Origin: Lederbergia sp. NSJ-179
GTDB taxonomy: Bacteria; Bacillota; Bacilli; Bacillales; Bacillaceae_C
NCBI RefSeq assembly: GCF_022867885.1
Contig: NZ_JALIFP010000019.1
Location: forward strand, 1-64,000
Direction: 5' to 3'
DNA: 64,000 nucleotides
Each line of letters begins with the position of its first letter. The stretch's first letter is position 1. The translations under genes were made by a program, and so were the position numbers. This document shows, one piece after another, positions 15,657 to 26,597 of the stretch. The notes under the pieces were generated by a model. That model saw only the letters and a program-made list of their open reading frames with translations. It was not told where the DNA came from and searched no databases.

Positions 15657-16007
15657 TTAAAATGAAGCGCCTATTTTGATCCCAATAAAAGCTAGGAAAA
15701 TGCCAAGGGTATAAGAGAGGGCTAGATATAAAACGAGTATATCCCATTTTTTCTCTTTAAAGAGCTGTATATTCTCTAATTTGAACGTGGAAAAGGTCGT
15801 AAAGGCCCCCATGAATCCTGTTCCAAATAGGAGTTGAAGAGAATTTTCCAGATTAGCGCCGATGATAAGGCCCAGTAAAAAGGAGCCTGTTAAATTGACA
15901 ACGAGCGTAGCAATTGGATACTGAGTTTTGATCAAACTACTCACCCAAAACCGGGCGATCGCTCCAAAAAATCCTCCGATTGCGACGAGCAAGATCGGTA
16001 GAATCAT
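15657..16007 (-). CDS. crcB: Fluoride exporter CrcB/Fluc, second subunit
   Basis: 116 residues with four membrane helices. Family motifs are GGFFGAIARFWV near the N-terminus, LVVNLTGSFLLG, and GTGFMGAFTTFSTF, which carry the conserved Asn and the Phe/Thr residues lining the fluoride pore. Fluc channels are dual-topology dimers that release fluoride; Bacillus strains often have two adjacent genes making a heterodimer. Start codon overlaps the end of the upstream crcB by 4 bp (ATGA), with GGAGG upstream. The pair is under a fluoride riboswitch. Confidence 0.93.
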   Translation of the reverse strand: MILPILLVAIGGFFGAIARFWVSSLIKTQYPIATLVVNLTGSFLLGLIIGANLENSLQLLFGTGFMGAFTTFSTFKLENIQLFKEKKWDILVLYLALSYTLGIFLAFIGIKIGASF

Positions 16008-16402
16008 TTCCGCATCCTCCCTTTGATCGCAGAATCAGCGGCTCCTAATCGATAACCAAGCCATGAAAAAAAAAGTCCACCCCATAAACTAAGAAGGATA
16101 TAAAGAAAAGCGATTCCCCATTTTTGGCTTGTCATTAATTCAATGGTTTCCACACTAAAGGTAGAAAAGGTTGTAAAGGAGCCAATTAACCCTGCGCCAA
16201 GTGCTGTAACCAGATAGGGATGTAGAAACTTCAGGCGCGGAAAAAAGAGGGTCACCCATCCTAACATAAAACTCCCAGCCATATTTGTTACAAAGGTTGC
16301 AAGCGGAAAATCGTATAGCCACCAATATTGAAAGGAAATCCCTATCACATAGCGTAAAGAAGCACCGATCATCCCTGCTATTCCCACAACCCAATATTTC
16401 AC
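16004..16402 (-). CDS. crcB: Fluoride exporter CrcB/Fluc, first subunit
   Basis: 132 residues from GTG 16402 (minus strand), six bases after GAGGTG; the GTG at 16411 overlaps that ribosome-binding site. Four membrane helices with GMIGASLRYVIG, FVTNMAGSFMLG and GLIGSFTTFSTF, the Asn and Phe/Ser/Thr pore residues of Fluc. It is the first gene after the fluoride riboswitch and overlaps the second crcB, with which it probably forms the heterodimeric channel. Confidence 0.93.
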   Translation of the reverse strand: MKYWVVGIAGMIGASLRYVIGISFQYWWLYDFPLATFVTNMAGSFMLGWVTLFFPRLKFLHPYLVTALGAGLIGSFTTFSTFSVETIELMTSQKWGIAFLYILLSLWGGLFFSWLGYRLGAADSAIKGRMRK

Positions 16403-16429
16403 TACTCTCACCTCATTTATAGGATCACC

Positions 16430-16513
16430 AAAAATAAAACAGATTCCTACCAGATAAAAGTCTGGTAGGAGTCATTAGCGTTTCCGCTAGTTTAGCGAAC
16501 TCCATCGCCTATC
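16430..16513 (-). promoter_or_regulatory. Fluoride (crcB) riboswitch with terminator
   Basis: On the minus strand the leader reads TAGGCGATGGAGTTCGC, then an AGCG/CGCT hairpin, then TAATGACTCCTACC. This is the crcB-motif aptamer (GGCGATGG-GTTCGCC ... TGA-CTCCTAC). The 3' part forms a terminator: CCTACCAGA pairs with TCTGGTAGG (16446-16470), followed by TTTTATTTTT. Fluoride binding should keep the aptamer pseudoknot and prevent termination, switching on the crcB pair. Confidence 0.93.
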
Positions 16514-16592
16514 GAAAAGTATGATCCGTATTTTATCAAAAAATACTCGTTTTTGCAAAATTCGTATTTGGCTTGTTTGAACAAGCACACGC

Positions 16593-17195
16593 TTACTCAT
16601 CCTCTAAATCTGGAATTTTGTCCATGATTTCTGCCATCGTAAAGGATAGGCAAGGGATATGGGGAGAGGTTACAATTTCGTCTTCCAGAAAAATATTGGC
16701 AAGCTTGTACTGCTTTCCTTGCAGGATATAGGCTTCTAAAATCCCCGTTTGCGGCTCTACAATCCAATATTCAGGAATTTGATAGAGGGCATAGGTTTCT
16801 AATTTATCCATTTTGTCCCGCTTAATACTGGAGGGGGACAAGATTTCGACGACAAGATCTGGGGGCCCCTCGATCCCATGTTTCTTAATAATATTCATAC
16901 GCTGACGGTGCACAAGAATTAAATCAGGTTGCCTTACCTCTTTTGGGGCTAAGATCACATCTAGTGGTGCACATAAAATCAAATACTCGGATTCACAACT
17001 TTTGGCGATTACTTTCTGCATTTCAAAGCTTAGCATCTGATGGGTAACAGAAGCTCCAGGGCTCATTAATTCTAGTTGGCCGTCTGCTAATTCATAACGA
17101 AGTCCATCATCAATGGAAGCATAATCTTCATACGTCAGATTCTTTTCTTTTAGCAAATCATGACCGGAAACCTCTTTTTTCCCTTTGTCATACAT
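16593..17195 (-). CDS. Uma2-family (DUF820) endonuclease-like protein
   Basis: 200 residues from ATG 17195 (minus), after GAGGGGGATTCGGA. A longer open frame upstream is rejected because it lacks a ribosome-binding site. The fold is PD-(D/E)xK: RYELADGQLELMSPG near the N-terminus, RQPDLILVHR, then PPDLVVEILSPSS with the catalytic E, and EYWIVEPQTG. Uma2 proteins are abundant in cyanobacteria and also occur in Bacillus; they are presumed nucleases of unknown target. It is a single gene, convergent with nothing and divergent from the DUF72 gene. Confidence 0.85.
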   Translation of the reverse strand: MYDKGKKEVSGHDLLKEKNLTYEDYASIDDGLRYELADGQLELMSPGASVTHQMLSFEMQKVIAKSCESEYLILCAPLDVILAPKEVRQPDLILVHRQRMNIIKKHGIEGPPDLVVEILSPSSIKRDKMDKLETYALYQIPEYWIVEPQTGILEAYILQGKQYKLANIFLEDEIVTSPHIPCLSFTMAEIMDKIPDLEDE

Positions 17196-17353
17196 TCCGA
17201 ATCCCCCTCGTAATCTGCTTATTTCTATTAGTATATCATATATTTGAAATAGACTGAATTTTTCACATCTCTTAAGGAAGTTCGGAGCCATCTGTAAAAC
17301 GCTTAAAGTCCACCTGATCCATATGGTAAAATAATGAAAGGAGGGAGATTGTT

Positions 17354-18202
17354 TTGATTTACATCGGTGTAACGGGCTGGGGAGATCATGATAGCTTATA
17401 TCCAGCACATATGAAAGCAAAGGATAAATTAGCGGAATATAGCAGTCATTTTCCGGTTGTGGAGGTGGATGCTTCCTTTTATGCGGTTCAGCCAGTTCGA
17501 AATGCTGCCAAGTGGGTAAGGAAAACACCAAAAAATTTTCGATTTGTCGTGAAGGCTTATCAAGGGATGACGGGACATTTGCGTGGAGAGGAGCCCCCTT
17601 TTGAAACGAAAGCGGAGATGTTTCAGGCCTTTAAAGAATCTTTGCACCCTTATCAAGAAACAAATAAACTAGCGATGGTGTTATTTCAATTTCCGCCTTG
17701 GTTTGATTGTCGGAAGGAAAATGTGGATTATTTGCGTTATTGCAAGAAAATGATGGAGGATATTCCGGTCGCATTGGAATTTAGGAATCAATCTTGGTTC
17801 AGCCATGCCTATCGGACTAACACGCTGAGTTTTATGAAACAGGAAGGGTGGATTCACGCGATCGCTGATGAACCACAAGCAGGGAATGGATCAATTCCGA
17901 TTGTTCCCATTGTGACGAATGCTAATAGGACATTGGTTCGGATGCATGGGCGAAATCTGTATGGTTGGAATAAGCCGAATGATGCCAATTGGCGGGAGGT
18001 TCGCTATTTATATAAATATAATCGGGATGAACTCTTAGAATGGAAAAAACGAATACTTGCTTTGAAAAAAGAGTCGAGAGAGATTATTGTGCTTTTCAAT
18101 AACAACTCAGGCGGGGATGCGGCAGGGAATGCGAAGGAATTTCAAGAAATGTTGGGGATTGACTATGAAGGCCTGTCTCCAAGGCAGATAAAGTTGTTTT
18201 AG
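17354..18202 (+). CDS. DUF72 family TIM-barrel protein
   Basis: 282 residues from TTG 17354, after AAAGGAGGGAGATTG. Family features are the N-terminal YIGVTGWGDHDSLYP, VVEVDASFYAVQP (conserved ExxxSFY), FVVKAYQGMTGHLRG, LFQFPPWF, ALEFRNQSWF, VRMHGRN and the C-terminal VLFNNNSGGDAAGNA. DUF72/YunF proteins have a TIM-barrel fold like the endonuclease IV family; no reaction is established. It stands alone between the Uma2 gene and a convergent acetyltransferase. Confidence 0.9.
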   Translation: MIYIGVTGWGDHDSLYPAHMKAKDKLAEYSSHFPVVEVDASFYAVQPVRNAAKWVRKTPKNFRFVVKAYQGMTGHLRGEEPPFETKAEMFQAFKESLHPYQETNKLAMVLFQFPPWFDCRKENVDYLRYCKKMMEDIPVALEFRNQSWFSHAYRTNTLSFMKQEGWIHAIADEPQAGNGSIPIVPIVTNANRTLVRMHGRNLYGWNKPNDANWREVRYLYKYNRDELLEWKKRILALKKESREIIVLFNNNSGGDAAGNAKEFQEMLGIDYEGLSPRQIKLF

Positions 18203-18252
18203 GCGCAACTAAGTTTTTTCTAAAAATGGAAGAAAGCAGTCTTATGATAAGA

Positions 18253-18735
18253 CTACTTACCGGACTTGGGGGACAAAATTTTTGTCATGACTAAAAAGGG
18301 AACGTTATTTACCTCGAATGATGTCTGCGTCATAAAGCCTAAGCGGCTATAAAGTTTGACCGCGCGCTTGTTAAATTGAGCGACACTTAAACGTAAAGCT
18401 TTGGGATTTTGGTCCTTTTGCAGGTGCTGAATGATAAAGGAAAAAAATTCCTGTCCAAAACCTTTTCCAGTCCATTCCGGCTTTAAACCGATGCCGATAT
18501 CTATTAGCCCTTCCATCTCAGGGTAAACGCCAACTTCATGACCTATGTGAATTTGGGCGAATTCCCCTGTGCAAAAAAAACCAATCAGTTCATCATCTTG
18601 AAAAACACAAGAATAGTGAAGGAGCTCCTGTAAATCTTCATCCTCCCCATCCATATTATAAAAATCATATGGAGGCATATACTTCCACTGCATGATTTCT
18701 CGTGCACAAAATTCATTCATGTTTTTTACGTGCAT
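18253..18735 (-). CDS. GNAT-family N-acetyltransferase
   Basis: 160 residues from ATG 18735 (minus), with GAGGGGGATTGTT upstream; the extra upstream codons lack a ribosome-binding site. The acetyl-CoA site is visible as IDIGIGLKPEWTGKGFGQEF (V/I-x-P then GxGxG), followed by LRLSVAQFNKRAVKLYSRLG, the usual motif B with the N-x-RAxxLYxxxGF end. Similar to small-molecule or ribosomal-protein acetyltransferases; the acceptor is unknown. Confidence 0.85.
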   Translation of the reverse strand: MHVKNMNEFCAREIMQWKYMPPYDFYNMDGEDEDLQELLHYSCVFQDDELIGFFCTGEFAQIHIGHEVGVYPEMEGLIDIGIGLKPEWTGKGFGQEFFSFIIQHLQKDQNPKALRLSVAQFNKRAVKLYSRLGFMTQTSFEVNNVPFLVMTKILSPKSGK

Positions 18736-19030
18736 AACAATCCCCCTCAAAGAGATTATACAAATTTTTGATAGAGGATGGTAGGAAAATTGAAATTTAT
18801 TCTGCATCCTATGAAGTGGTTTATTCCGTAAGTCCGCTACTTCAAGAATTTAAGTAAAGACGAGCATTGTAGTGGGATCAACGACCAGTAAAAGAACGCT
18901 AACATTATAATCCTATTTTTTAGTCATGTGAAGGGAAATATGCCTAAAATATAGAATATAAGGATAGAATGGAATATCCAAATGGATAGGAAACAAAAGG
19001 TTGAGCACCAAATAAAATGGGAGGTAAGTG

Positions 19031-19369
19031 ATGGAAAGAAAATATAATGATCTAATCGGTGATATTTTAGAACGAACTGGTGAGAAGGATAATTATCAAG
19101 GAAAAGGGAAAGGTCAACCACTCCCTAAGGAATACTTGGAAATGGATCTCTTTCAAAATTTTCAAAAGGTGGCAAAGGATGCTGGATATTTACCTGAGTG
19201 GTTAAGGCTGCAAAAGGAAATCTCCCAACTCGTTCATTCGTGTGAAACAGAAAAAGAAGTAGAAGTGATTAATAAAAAAATAAAAAAACATAATCGAATA
19301 TGTCCCCCTCCGATGCAAAAAAATCTTATTAGTTTAAAGGAGATTGAAAAGGCTAAAAAAATTTGGTGA
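19031..19369 (+). CDS. DUF1992 (DnaJ-C28-like) protein
   Basis: 112 residues from ATG 19031, after GGGAGGTAAGTG. It contains the DUF1992 core: NDLIGDILERTGEKDNYQGKGKGQPLP and AGYLPEWLRLQKEI, then a helical stretch ending KHNRICPPPMQKNLI. The family is related to the C-terminal region of human DNAJC28 and lacks a J domain itself. No function is established. It is a single gene with no clear operon partner. Confidence 0.85.
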   Translation: MERKYNDLIGDILERTGEKDNYQGKGKGQPLPKEYLEMDLFQNFQKVAKDAGYLPEWLRLQKEISQLVHSCETEKEVEVINKKIKKHNRICPPPMQKNLISLKEIEKAKKIW

Positions 19370-19612
19370 TCTGACCAGAGGGCGAGATCTTGGTGAAATG
19401 TCCAAACCCAGTTCACCTTAGATAAAGAAAATCAGGCTAACGTAAAGATCTTGCTCGAGCGCCTCGGACTCCTCCTTTCCTAAAAACAAGATCCTGCATA
19501 GAATTCTTATTTTTGCTATAATGATGTTCATGACAGGCTTTGCATTCAATCCTTTTCTACAATCGCAAAATGCAATGGATCGGAAAATCGTTCTCAACTG
19601 AGGGGGAGTTCA

Positions 19613-20401
19613 ATGCTAAATATCAATCCGGATCAATATATTCTAAAGCCCGCCTTTGCTACGATTAAATGTGAACCCTATTGGAAATGGCGAAAAAGAG
19701 ATAAACCGATGCCCAATTATGATCTGTTTTATGTATGGAGCGGTGAAGGGGTGGTTGTCCTTAATGGAAAGTCGTTTCCAATTGAAAAGGGGCATTGTTT
19801 TCTTTTTCGACCTGGTGATGAAACAACGGCGACTCATAATCCTCAAAACCCTCTCGTATTGACGTATATACATTTTGACGTCCTAGAGACTCCTCAACTG
19901 ATTCCGTCTCCTCATCGGATTCTTTCTGACACAATCAGCTTTGAATCATTGTTGGCCCGATATGTCCGTTTATTTCTTGTAAAATCTTTTGGAGCGGAGA
20001 TTGAAGCAAAACTCATTTTGAAACAATTAATTATTCACTTACTGAGAGAAGAAAGAGAACATGTCGCCCAGATTACGAACACAAGCAATCGATTGATCGA
20101 AACGGTTCATGAAATAGCTAATTATGTTCAACAACACCCCGGTGAACCTCATACGGTCGCAAGTTTGGCCGCTCGTGCGAATCTTTCACAAAAGTATTTT
20201 TCGCAAAAGTTTAAGCAATTGATTGGTCAAACGGTGAAGTCCTATATTATTCAAGCTCGAATTAAGCGGGCGGAGCATTTATTACATTATGAAGGAATGA
20301 CCGTAACAGAGGCCGCTTATACGCTTGGATACAACGATCTTCATTTTTTTAGTCGACAATTTAAAAAATATACGGGGAAAAATCCAACCGATATTCGTTA
20401 A
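19613..20401 (+). CDS. AraC-family transcriptional regulator
   Basis: 262 residues from ATG 19613 after GAGGGGGAGTTCA. The N-terminal half is a cupin-type sensing domain (LFYVWSGEGVVVLNGKSFPIEKGHCFLFRPG). The C-terminal 100 residues hold two helix-turn-helix motifs: HTVASLAARANLSQKYFSQKF and MTVTEAAYTLGYNDLHFFSRQF, ending in the PxxIR signature. A TATAAT at 19517-19522 is a plausible -10. It lies just upstream of gltB and is separated from it by a terminator; it could sense a sugar or a metabolite. Control of gltB is possible but unsupported. Confidence 0.88.
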   Translation: MLNINPDQYILKPAFATIKCEPYWKWRKRDKPMPNYDLFYVWSGEGVVVLNGKSFPIEKGHCFLFRPGDETTATHNPQNPLVLTYIHFDVLETPQLIPSPHRILSDTISFESLLARYVRLFLVKSFGAEIEAKLILKQLIIHLLREEREHVAQITNTSNRLIETVHEIANYVQQHPGEPHTVASLAARANLSQKYFSQKFKQLIGQTVKSYIIQARIKRAEHLLHYEGMTVTEAAYTLGYNDLHFFSRQFKKYTGKNPTDIR

Positions 20402-20438
20402 AAAAAGCCAGGTAAAAAAATGCCTGGCTTTTTTTAAC
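20402..20438. terminator. Bidirectional terminator after the AraC gene
   Basis: AAAAAAAGCCAGG and CCTGGCTTTTTTT flank a 10-base loop. A textbook hairpin with U tract. Confidence 0.9.
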
Positions 20439-20557
20439 ATGTTGAATTTCCTCTAAATAGGTAAAAAAGTGCAAATCTTTCTCCAATAACTCTAAATCAT
20501 TTCAAAATTTTGCATGATACGATACATATACGAAACGGACAGAGGAGAGGATGGAAG

Positions 20558-23500
20558 ATGCAAACGAAGAGGTCGGTTCATCAACGTGGCCTATATAATC
20601 CTCAATTTGAACATGATGCATGCGGCATAGCCCTGCTGGCAAATATAGATGGAAAAAAGTCCCACACGATTATCAATCAGGCATTAACCGCGCTCGAAAG
20701 ATTAGATCATCGCGGAGGACGAGGAGCAAATCAACAATTAGGCGATGGGGCAGGGATTTTGACTCAGATCCCTCATCCATTATTTTATCAAGAATGGATT
20801 AAAAAAAATATAGAGCCACTTGAACCAGGGAGATACGGAGTGGGGATGTTCTTTTTGCCGCCACAACCGGATGCCAGGGAATTTTGTGAAAAAATGATAG
20901 AATCCGTCATTGCAGACAAAGGATTATCCGTTCATGGGTGGAGAACCGTTCCGACTGATGATCGCCTCTTACAGGCTCAAGCAAGAACAACTCAACCCAT
21001 GATCCGACAAGTTTTTGTCCAATCCCCTTTTGAACAACCGAATGATATTCAGTTTGAAAGAATATTGTACCAAATTCGGAGAAAAATAGAAAAGGCATGG
21101 ACAGAAGCAAATATATGTGCAGAAGGACAGTATCATGCCGTGAGTTTTTCGGCAAGAACGATTATCTATAAAGGGTTACTTCTTCCTGAACAACTAAGAG
21201 AGTATTATCTTGATTTACAAGATGAACTGTATCAATCGGCCATGGCTATGGTTCATAACCGGTTTAGTACCAATACATTTCCAAGTTGGAATCGAGCACA
21301 GCCGAATCGTTATTCGATGCATAATGGGGAGATCAATACGATTAATGGAAATATTAATGGGATGTTTGCAAGGGAAACAGCCTTTCAATCTACAACACTG
21401 GATGTGGAAGAATTAAGACCGATTATCGATCTTAGTGGTAGTGATTCCGCTATGTTTGATAATGTATTGGAATTCCTTGTCTTGTCTGGATGGTCCCTTC
21501 CCCATGCGATGATGATGATGGTTCCGGAACCGTGGCAAAAAAATCGTATGATCGATGAGAAAAAAAGAGCCTTCTATCAATTTCATAGTGCGCTTATGGA
21601 ACCATGGGATGGACCGGCTGCATTGGGCTTCACGGATGGTATTCAATTGGGGGCTTGCCTTGATCGAAATGGCTTAAGGCCTGCTCGATATGTGGTAACG
21701 GAAGATGATTTCATCTATGTCGCATCTGAGGTAGGTGTCGTCGATATTCCCGAAGAAAAAATCATTCGTAAAGGTCGATTGAAACCAGGTCAGATGCTGG
21801 TGATTGATCTTCAGGAAAAGAAACTTCGCTTTGATGATGAAATCAAACAAACGATTATTTCGAGTCATCCTTATCAAGACTGGGTCCAATCACAAATCAT
21901 TCCTCTCGAAAATTTCCCAAGCGAAACAGATATTTTCAGCGACCAAGCATCTGAACAAACAGATGCGGAAAGGGAACGGGTGGACCAGATCCAACATTCT
22001 TTCGGCTATACGATCGAAGAATGGGAAAAAGTGATCAAACCGATGGCCTTGAATGGGAGTGAACCGATTGGTTCAATGGGCTATGATGCACCATTGGCGA
22101 TCTTATCTAATCGACCACAGCTTTTATTTCATTATTTCAAGCAAAAATTTGCCCAAGTCACCAATCCACCAATTGATGCGATTCGCGAGGAATTAGTGAC
22201 TTCTGTAGAAGTATTATTAGGACCAAAAGGGAATTTGCTGGAACCTAGCTCCAAAAATGATAAAAATATCCGACTAAATACCCCGATTTTATTGGATTCA
22301 GAAATAGCCAAACTCCGCCGCCTGCAAACGTCTGATTGGCGAACGGCCATGATTCCAACTATTTTTCCTCTTCAACAACAAGAGGGAGCTTTGGAACAAG
22401 GACTCAGGATTTTATTGCAGTCAGTGGATGATGAGGTGGAGAGAGGTAGTAATCTATTTATCTTGAGTGATAGAGAAACGGGGCGGGATTTTGCTCCTAT
22501 TCCATCATTATTGGCTGTTTCAGCGGTCCATCATCATCTCATTCAGACGGGACAGCGCAGTAAGGTTAGTATCATCGTAGAATCGGCTGAGCCTAGAGAA
22601 GTGCATCATTTTGCTTGTTTATTAGGATATGGAGCGGATGCCATCTACCCTTATCTTATTTATCAAACAGTGGATTCCATGTTAGAAAAGCAGCAATCCG
22701 ATACAGTGCCGGAAATGTCAGCTAACTATGTGAAGGCTGTAACAAAAGGTATTGTCAAGATTATGTCTAAAATGGGGATTGCGACGATCCAAAGCTACCA
22801 AGGGGCTCAAATCTTTGAAGCGATTGGGATTAGTCAAGAGGTCATAGACCATTATTTCCCTCGAACTACATCGCAAATCGGTGGTTTGAGATTGGATGAT
22901 ATAGCAAAAGAGGTGCGAATGAGGCATGTAAAGGCCTTTTCAGAAAACAGCCCATCTTTAGAAAGTGGTTCCGATTTTCAATGGCGACATAATGGGGAGA
23001 CGCATCTCTTTCGCCCGGAAACGATTCACACACTCCAATATGCCTGTCGAACTGGTAAATATGAAGTGTATAAAAAATACAGTCGTCTGCTTCAAGAAGC
23101 TGGGGATCAGCAAGTGACGCTGCGGGGACAGTTGGAATTTACTCATAAGCGAAAATCGGTACCATTAGAGGAAGTGGAACCGGTAGAATCGATTTTTAAA
23201 CGATTTAAAACAGGAGCCATGTCCTATGGTTCAATCAGTAAGGAAGCCCATGAAGCCCTTGCTGTTGCCATGAATCGAATCGGTGGGAAGAGTAATAGTG
23301 GTGAAGGTGGAGAAGATCCTGAGCGATTCCAACCGCTCCCAAATGGGGATTCGAAACGGAGTAAAATAAAGCAAGTGGCTTCAGGAAGATTCGGTGTAAC
23401 CAGTCATTATCTTATTAATTGTGATGAGATCCAAATCAAAATGGCCCAAGGAGCAAAACCGGGTGAGGGAGGACAATTGGCTGGTCATAAAGTCACCATT

Positions 23501-25078
23501 CAGGTCGCCAAGACAAGAGGGTCCACACCTGGGATTGAATTGATTTCACCTCCGCCACATCATGATATTTATTCGATAGAAGATCTAGCCCAACTGATTT
23601 ATGATTTGAAAAATGCGAATCCGAATGCCCGTATCAACGTTAAGTTGGTATCTGAAGCAGGAGTTGGAACGATTGCTGCTGGGGTGGCAAAAGCAAAGGC
23701 CGATGTAATCTTAATCAGTGGGTATGATGGCGGAACGGGGGCTGCTTCCAAATCGAGTATTAAGCATACAGGGATGCCATGGGAACTTGGATTGTCTGAG
23801 ACACATCAAACATTAATGATGAATGGGTTGCGAGATCGGGTCATTGTGGAAACGGATGGGAAAATGATGAATGGCCGGGATGTGGTCATTGCCGCTTTAC
23901 TTGGGGCAGAAGAATTTGGCTTCTCTACACTGCCACTCGTCTCACTGGGCTGTGTGATGATGAGAGTTTGTCATTTAGATACTTGTCCCGTAGGGATTGC
24001 GACTCAAAACCCTGAATTACGGAAAAAAATGACCGGGACTGCAGATCATATTGTTCATTTAATGCATTTTATTGCCCAAGAGGTTCGAGAGTATATGGCC
24101 GAATTGGGATTTCGGACAATGGATGAGATGATTGGTCAAAGCGACATGTTGACCATATCCGAAACCAATCATTGGAAGGCAAAGACTTTAGATCTAATGC
24201 CTCTTCTTCACAAAGTGGAAGGAATCCCACGGTTCACAGTCAAACAAAATCATCAACTGGAAAACAGCTTGGATTATCGGGAACTGTTGCCGATGAGCCG
24301 TACAACAATCAGCGATAAAAAATCGATGCATGCGATCCTCGCGATCCGTAATACAGATCGTTCGACAGGAACTCTACTAGGGAGTGAAATATCTCGGCAA
24401 TATGGTCAGGATGGTTTACCCGGAAATGCGATTCATCTCCATTTTAAAGGCTCAGCAGGTCAAAGCTTTGGCGCTTTTATTCCGAAAGGGATGACGATGA
24501 AACTAGAAGGAGACGCCAATGATAATGTTGGCAAGGGGCTTTCAGGAGGTACAATCATCATCCATCCGTCCCATAAGGCCCATTTTGCTCCTGCGAATAA
24601 CATCATTATTGGGAATGCTGCTTTTTATGGCGCCACATCTGGAGAGGCCTATATTTATGGAATGGCCGGTGAACGATTTTGTGTCAGAAATAGTGGGGCA
24701 CAAGTCGTTGTAGAAGGGATCGGTGATCATGGATGCGAGTATATGACGGGTGGAAGAGTGGTCGTTCTTGGTGAAGTAGGTAAAAACTTTGCAGCCGGTA
24801 TGTCTGGCGGAATAGCGTACATTTATCGACCGAGTGGAAGTTTTAGTCAATTGTGTAATCAAGAAATGGTCATTGTTGAGGCAGTGGGGGATTTCGAAGA
24901 GCTTCATGTAGTCAAAACAATGATGAAACGTCATTTTCATTATACAAAAAGTCGTACAGCTAAAAAAATCCTAGAACGTTGGGAGGAAGAGAGCACTCAT
25001 TTTGTGAGGGTCATTTCTAAAGAATATCGACAGCTTCTTACAACTTCTTCACCAACCTTTGATGAGCAGTACACATAG
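20558..25078 (+). CDS. gltB: Glutamate synthase (NADPH), large subunit
   Basis: 1506 residues from ATG 20558 (GAGGAGAGGATGGAAG); a TTG 48 bases upstream has no ribosome-binding site. Domains in order: class II glutamine amidotransferase with Cys22 as the nucleophile after propeptide cleavage (EHDACGI); central domain; FMN/2-oxoglutarate synthase barrel ([23 protein letters not shown]); a 3Fe-4S cluster at Cys1132, Cys1138 and Cys1143; and the GXGXG beta-helix at the C-terminus. It converts glutamine plus 2-oxoglutarate to two glutamates with GltD. In Bacillus subtilis the equivalent gene is called gltA. First gene of the nitrogen operon. Confidence 0.97.
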   Translation: MQTKRSVHQRGLYNPQFEHDACGIALLANIDGKKSHTIINQALTALERLDHRGGRGANQQLGDGAGILTQIPHPLFYQEWIKKNIEPLEPGRYGVGMFFLPPQPDAREFCEKMIESVIADKGLSVHGWRTVPTDDRLLQAQARTTQPMIRQVFVQSPFEQPNDIQFERILYQIRRKIEKAWTEANICAEGQYHAVSFSARTIIYKGLLLPEQLREYYLDLQDELYQSAMAMVHNRFSTNTFPSWNRAQPNRYSMHNGEINTINGNINGMFARETAFQSTTLDVEELRPIIDLSGSDSAMFDNVLEFLVLSGWSLPHAMMMMVPEPWQKNRMIDEKKRAFYQFHSALMEPWDGPAALGFTDGIQLGACLDRNGLRPARYVVTEDDFIYVASEVGVVDIPEEKIIRKGRLKPGQMLVIDLQEKKLRFDDEIKQTIISSHPYQDWVQSQIIPLENFPSETDIFSDQASEQTDAERERVDQIQHSFGYTIEEWEKVIKPMALNGSEPIGSMGYDAPLAILSNRPQLLFHYFKQKFAQVTNPPIDAIREELVTSVEVLLGPKGNLLEPSSKNDKNIRLNTPILLDSEIAKLRRLQTSDWRTAMIPTIFPLQQQEGALEQGLRILLQSVDDEVERGSNLFILSDRETGRDFAPIPSLLAVSAVHHHLIQTGQRSKVSIIVESAEPREVHHFACLLGYGADAIYPYLIYQTVDSMLEKQQSDTVPEMSANYVKAVTKGIVKIMSKMGIATIQSYQGAQIFEAIGISQEVIDHYFPRTTSQIGGLRLDDIAKEVRMRHVKAFSENSPSLESGSDFQWRHNGETHLFRPETIHTLQYACRTGKYEVYKKYSRLLQEAGDQQVTLRGQLEFTHKRKSVPLEEVEPVESIFKRFKTGAMSYGSISKEAHEALAVAMNRIGGKSNSGEGGEDPERFQPLPNGDSKRSKIKQVASGRFGVTSHYLINCDEIQIKMAQGAKPGEGGQLAGHKVTIQVAKTRGSTPGIELISPPPHHDIYSIEDLAQLIYDLKNANPNARINVKLVSEAGVGTIAAGVAKAKADVILISGYDGGTGAASKSSIKHTGMPWELGLSETHQTLMMNGLRDRVIVETDGKMMNGRDVVIAALLGAEEFGFSTLPLVSLGCVMMRVCHLDTCPVGIATQNPELRKKMTGTADHIVHLMHFIAQEVREYMAELGFRTMDEMIGQSDMLTISETNHWKAKTLDLMPLLHKVEGIPRFTVKQNHQLENSLDYRELLPMSRTTISDKKSMHAILAIRNTDRSTGTLLGSEISRQYGQDGLPGNAIHLHFKGSAGQSFGAFIPKGMTMKLEGDANDNVGKGLSGGTIIIHPSHKAHFAPANNIIIGNAAFYGATSGEAYIYGMAGERFCVRNSGAQVVVEGIGDHGCEYMTGGRVVVLGEVGKNFAAGMSGGIAYIYRPSGSFSQLCNQEMVIVEAVGDFEELHVVKTMMKRHFHYTKSRTAKKILERWEEESTHFVRVISKEYRQLLTTSSPTFDEQYT

Positions 25079-25099
25079 AGGAAGATTGGAGGAAGAGAT

Positions 25100-26581
25100 A
25101 TGGGAAAAACAACAGGTTTTCTTGAACATCAACGAGGTCATTTACACTATCGGGATCCACTAGAACGATTGAATGATTGGAGGGAAATAGCGAGTCTTCC
25201 TCCTGAAAAAAATTTACAGGAACAGGCTTCTCGTTGTATGGATTGTGCGGTCCCTTTTTGCCAAGATGGTCGTTTACTGGCGGGGATGACAACGGGATGT
25301 CCGATTTACAACCTTATACCAGAGTGGAACGATCTTGTGTATCAGGGAAGGTGGAAAGAGGCCTATGAACGCTTAACAGTAACCAATCCATTTCCCGAAT
25401 TTACGGGTCGTGCTTGCCCGGCGCCATGTGAGGGAGGGTGTGTAGCATCCCTAGTTGACGATTCCGTTACGATAAAAAATATAGAGAGGGCGATCATTGA
25501 CAAAGCCTTTGAAGAAGGGTGGGTAAGACCGCAGCCACCAACGTTTCGTACAGGGAAAAAAGTGGCGATTATTGGTTCAGGACCAGCAGGACTTACTTGT
25601 GCAACGGAATTAAATCGAAAAGGGCATTTGGTTACGGTATATGAAAGAGATGATCGAATCGGCGGATTATTGACCTATGGAATTCCCAAAATGAAGATCG
25701 AACAATCTGTGGTCGATCGACGCGTACGATTGATGGAGGAAGAGGGTGTTCGTTTTATTACAAATGTCGAGGTAGGCACACAATTATCAGCGGAAGCATT
25801 ACGTTTGGATTATGATGCCGTTATTCTTTGTGTAGGATCAACACGGCCACGTAATATGGACATTCCGGGAAGAGAACTAAAAGGCGTTCATTATGCGATG
25901 GATTATCTCCATCTAAATACAAAGAGTTTACTCGATTCCAATTTCGAAGATGGGAACTTCATCTCCGCACAGGAAAAAGATGTGATTGTGATTGGTGGAG
26001 GAGACACAGCAACGGATTGTGTATCAACAGCCCTGCGCCAAAAATGCAAAAGTTTAGTTCAATTCGATATTTATCCCAAGCGTTCCGAAGTCCGCACCCC
26101 TGAAAATCCGTGGCCCCAATATCCGATTATTCACAAAACGGATTCTGGGCAGGAAGAAGCAGCTTTGAAATTTGGAAAAGATCCTCGAAGCTATTCGACC
26201 TCGGCCCTACAATTTATGGGGGACGAACAGGGAGTGTTAAAAGGGGTCAAAAGTGTGGAAGTCCATACGGAGAAAAATGAGCACGGTCAAAAAATAAGAA
26301 CAGAGATCAAACAGACTGAACGGGAATGGCGAGCCCAACTGGTTTTCATTGCCATTGGGTTTGAGGGTCCGGAAACCCAGCTTTTGGAACAAATGAGTAT
26401 TGATGTCAATGAGCGTGCAACGATTGCCGTTTCGAAAGACTCTTATCAAACGAGCCAGCCAGGAGTGTTTGCTGCTGGAGATGCAAGACGCGGTCAAAGC
26501 TTAATCGTGTGGGCGATTCAAGAAGGCACGGAAGCAGCACAACAATGTCATCACTATCTTATGGACTTGACGTCTTCATGA
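25100..26581 (+). CDS. gltD: Glutamate synthase (NADPH), small subunit
   Basis: 493 residues from ATG 25100 (TGGAGGAAGAGAT). The N-terminus carries cysteine clusters for two 4Fe-4S centres: RCMDCAVPFCQ, TTGCP, and CPAPCEGGC. An FAD-binding motif follows (VAIIGSGPAGLTCATELN), then an NADPH motif (VIVIGGGDTATDCVSTAL) and the C-terminal FAD contact VFAAGDARRGQSLIV. It takes electrons from NADPH to the FMN of GltB. It is 21 bp after gltB and 16 bp before dapL, so co-transcription is very likely. Confidence 0.97.
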   Translation: MGKTTGFLEHQRGHLHYRDPLERLNDWREIASLPPEKNLQEQASRCMDCAVPFCQDGRLLAGMTTGCPIYNLIPEWNDLVYQGRWKEAYERLTVTNPFPEFTGRACPAPCEGGCVASLVDDSVTIKNIERAIIDKAFEEGWVRPQPPTFRTGKKVAIIGSGPAGLTCATELNRKGHLVTVYERDDRIGGLLTYGIPKMKIEQSVVDRRVRLMEEEGVRFITNVEVGTQLSAEALRLDYDAVILCVGSTRPRNMDIPGRELKGVHYAMDYLHLNTKSLLDSNFEDGNFISAQEKDVIVIGGGDTATDCVSTALRQKCKSLVQFDIYPKRSEVRTPENPWPQYPIIHKTDSGQEEAALKFGKDPRSYSTSALQFMGDEQGVLKGVKSVEVHTEKNEHGQKIRTEIKQTEREWRAQLVFIAIGFEGPETQLLEQMSIDVNERATIAVSKDSYQTSQPGVFAAGDARRGQSLIVWAIQEGTEAAQQCHHYLMDLTSS

Positions 26582-26597
26582 ATGAGAGGGAAACAGC

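Noticed and set aside
17196-17531. N-terminal extension of the Uma2 gene
   Set aside because: It overlaps the divergent DUF72 gene and lacks a ribosome-binding site; the GAGGGGGATTCGGA before ATG 17195 fits better.
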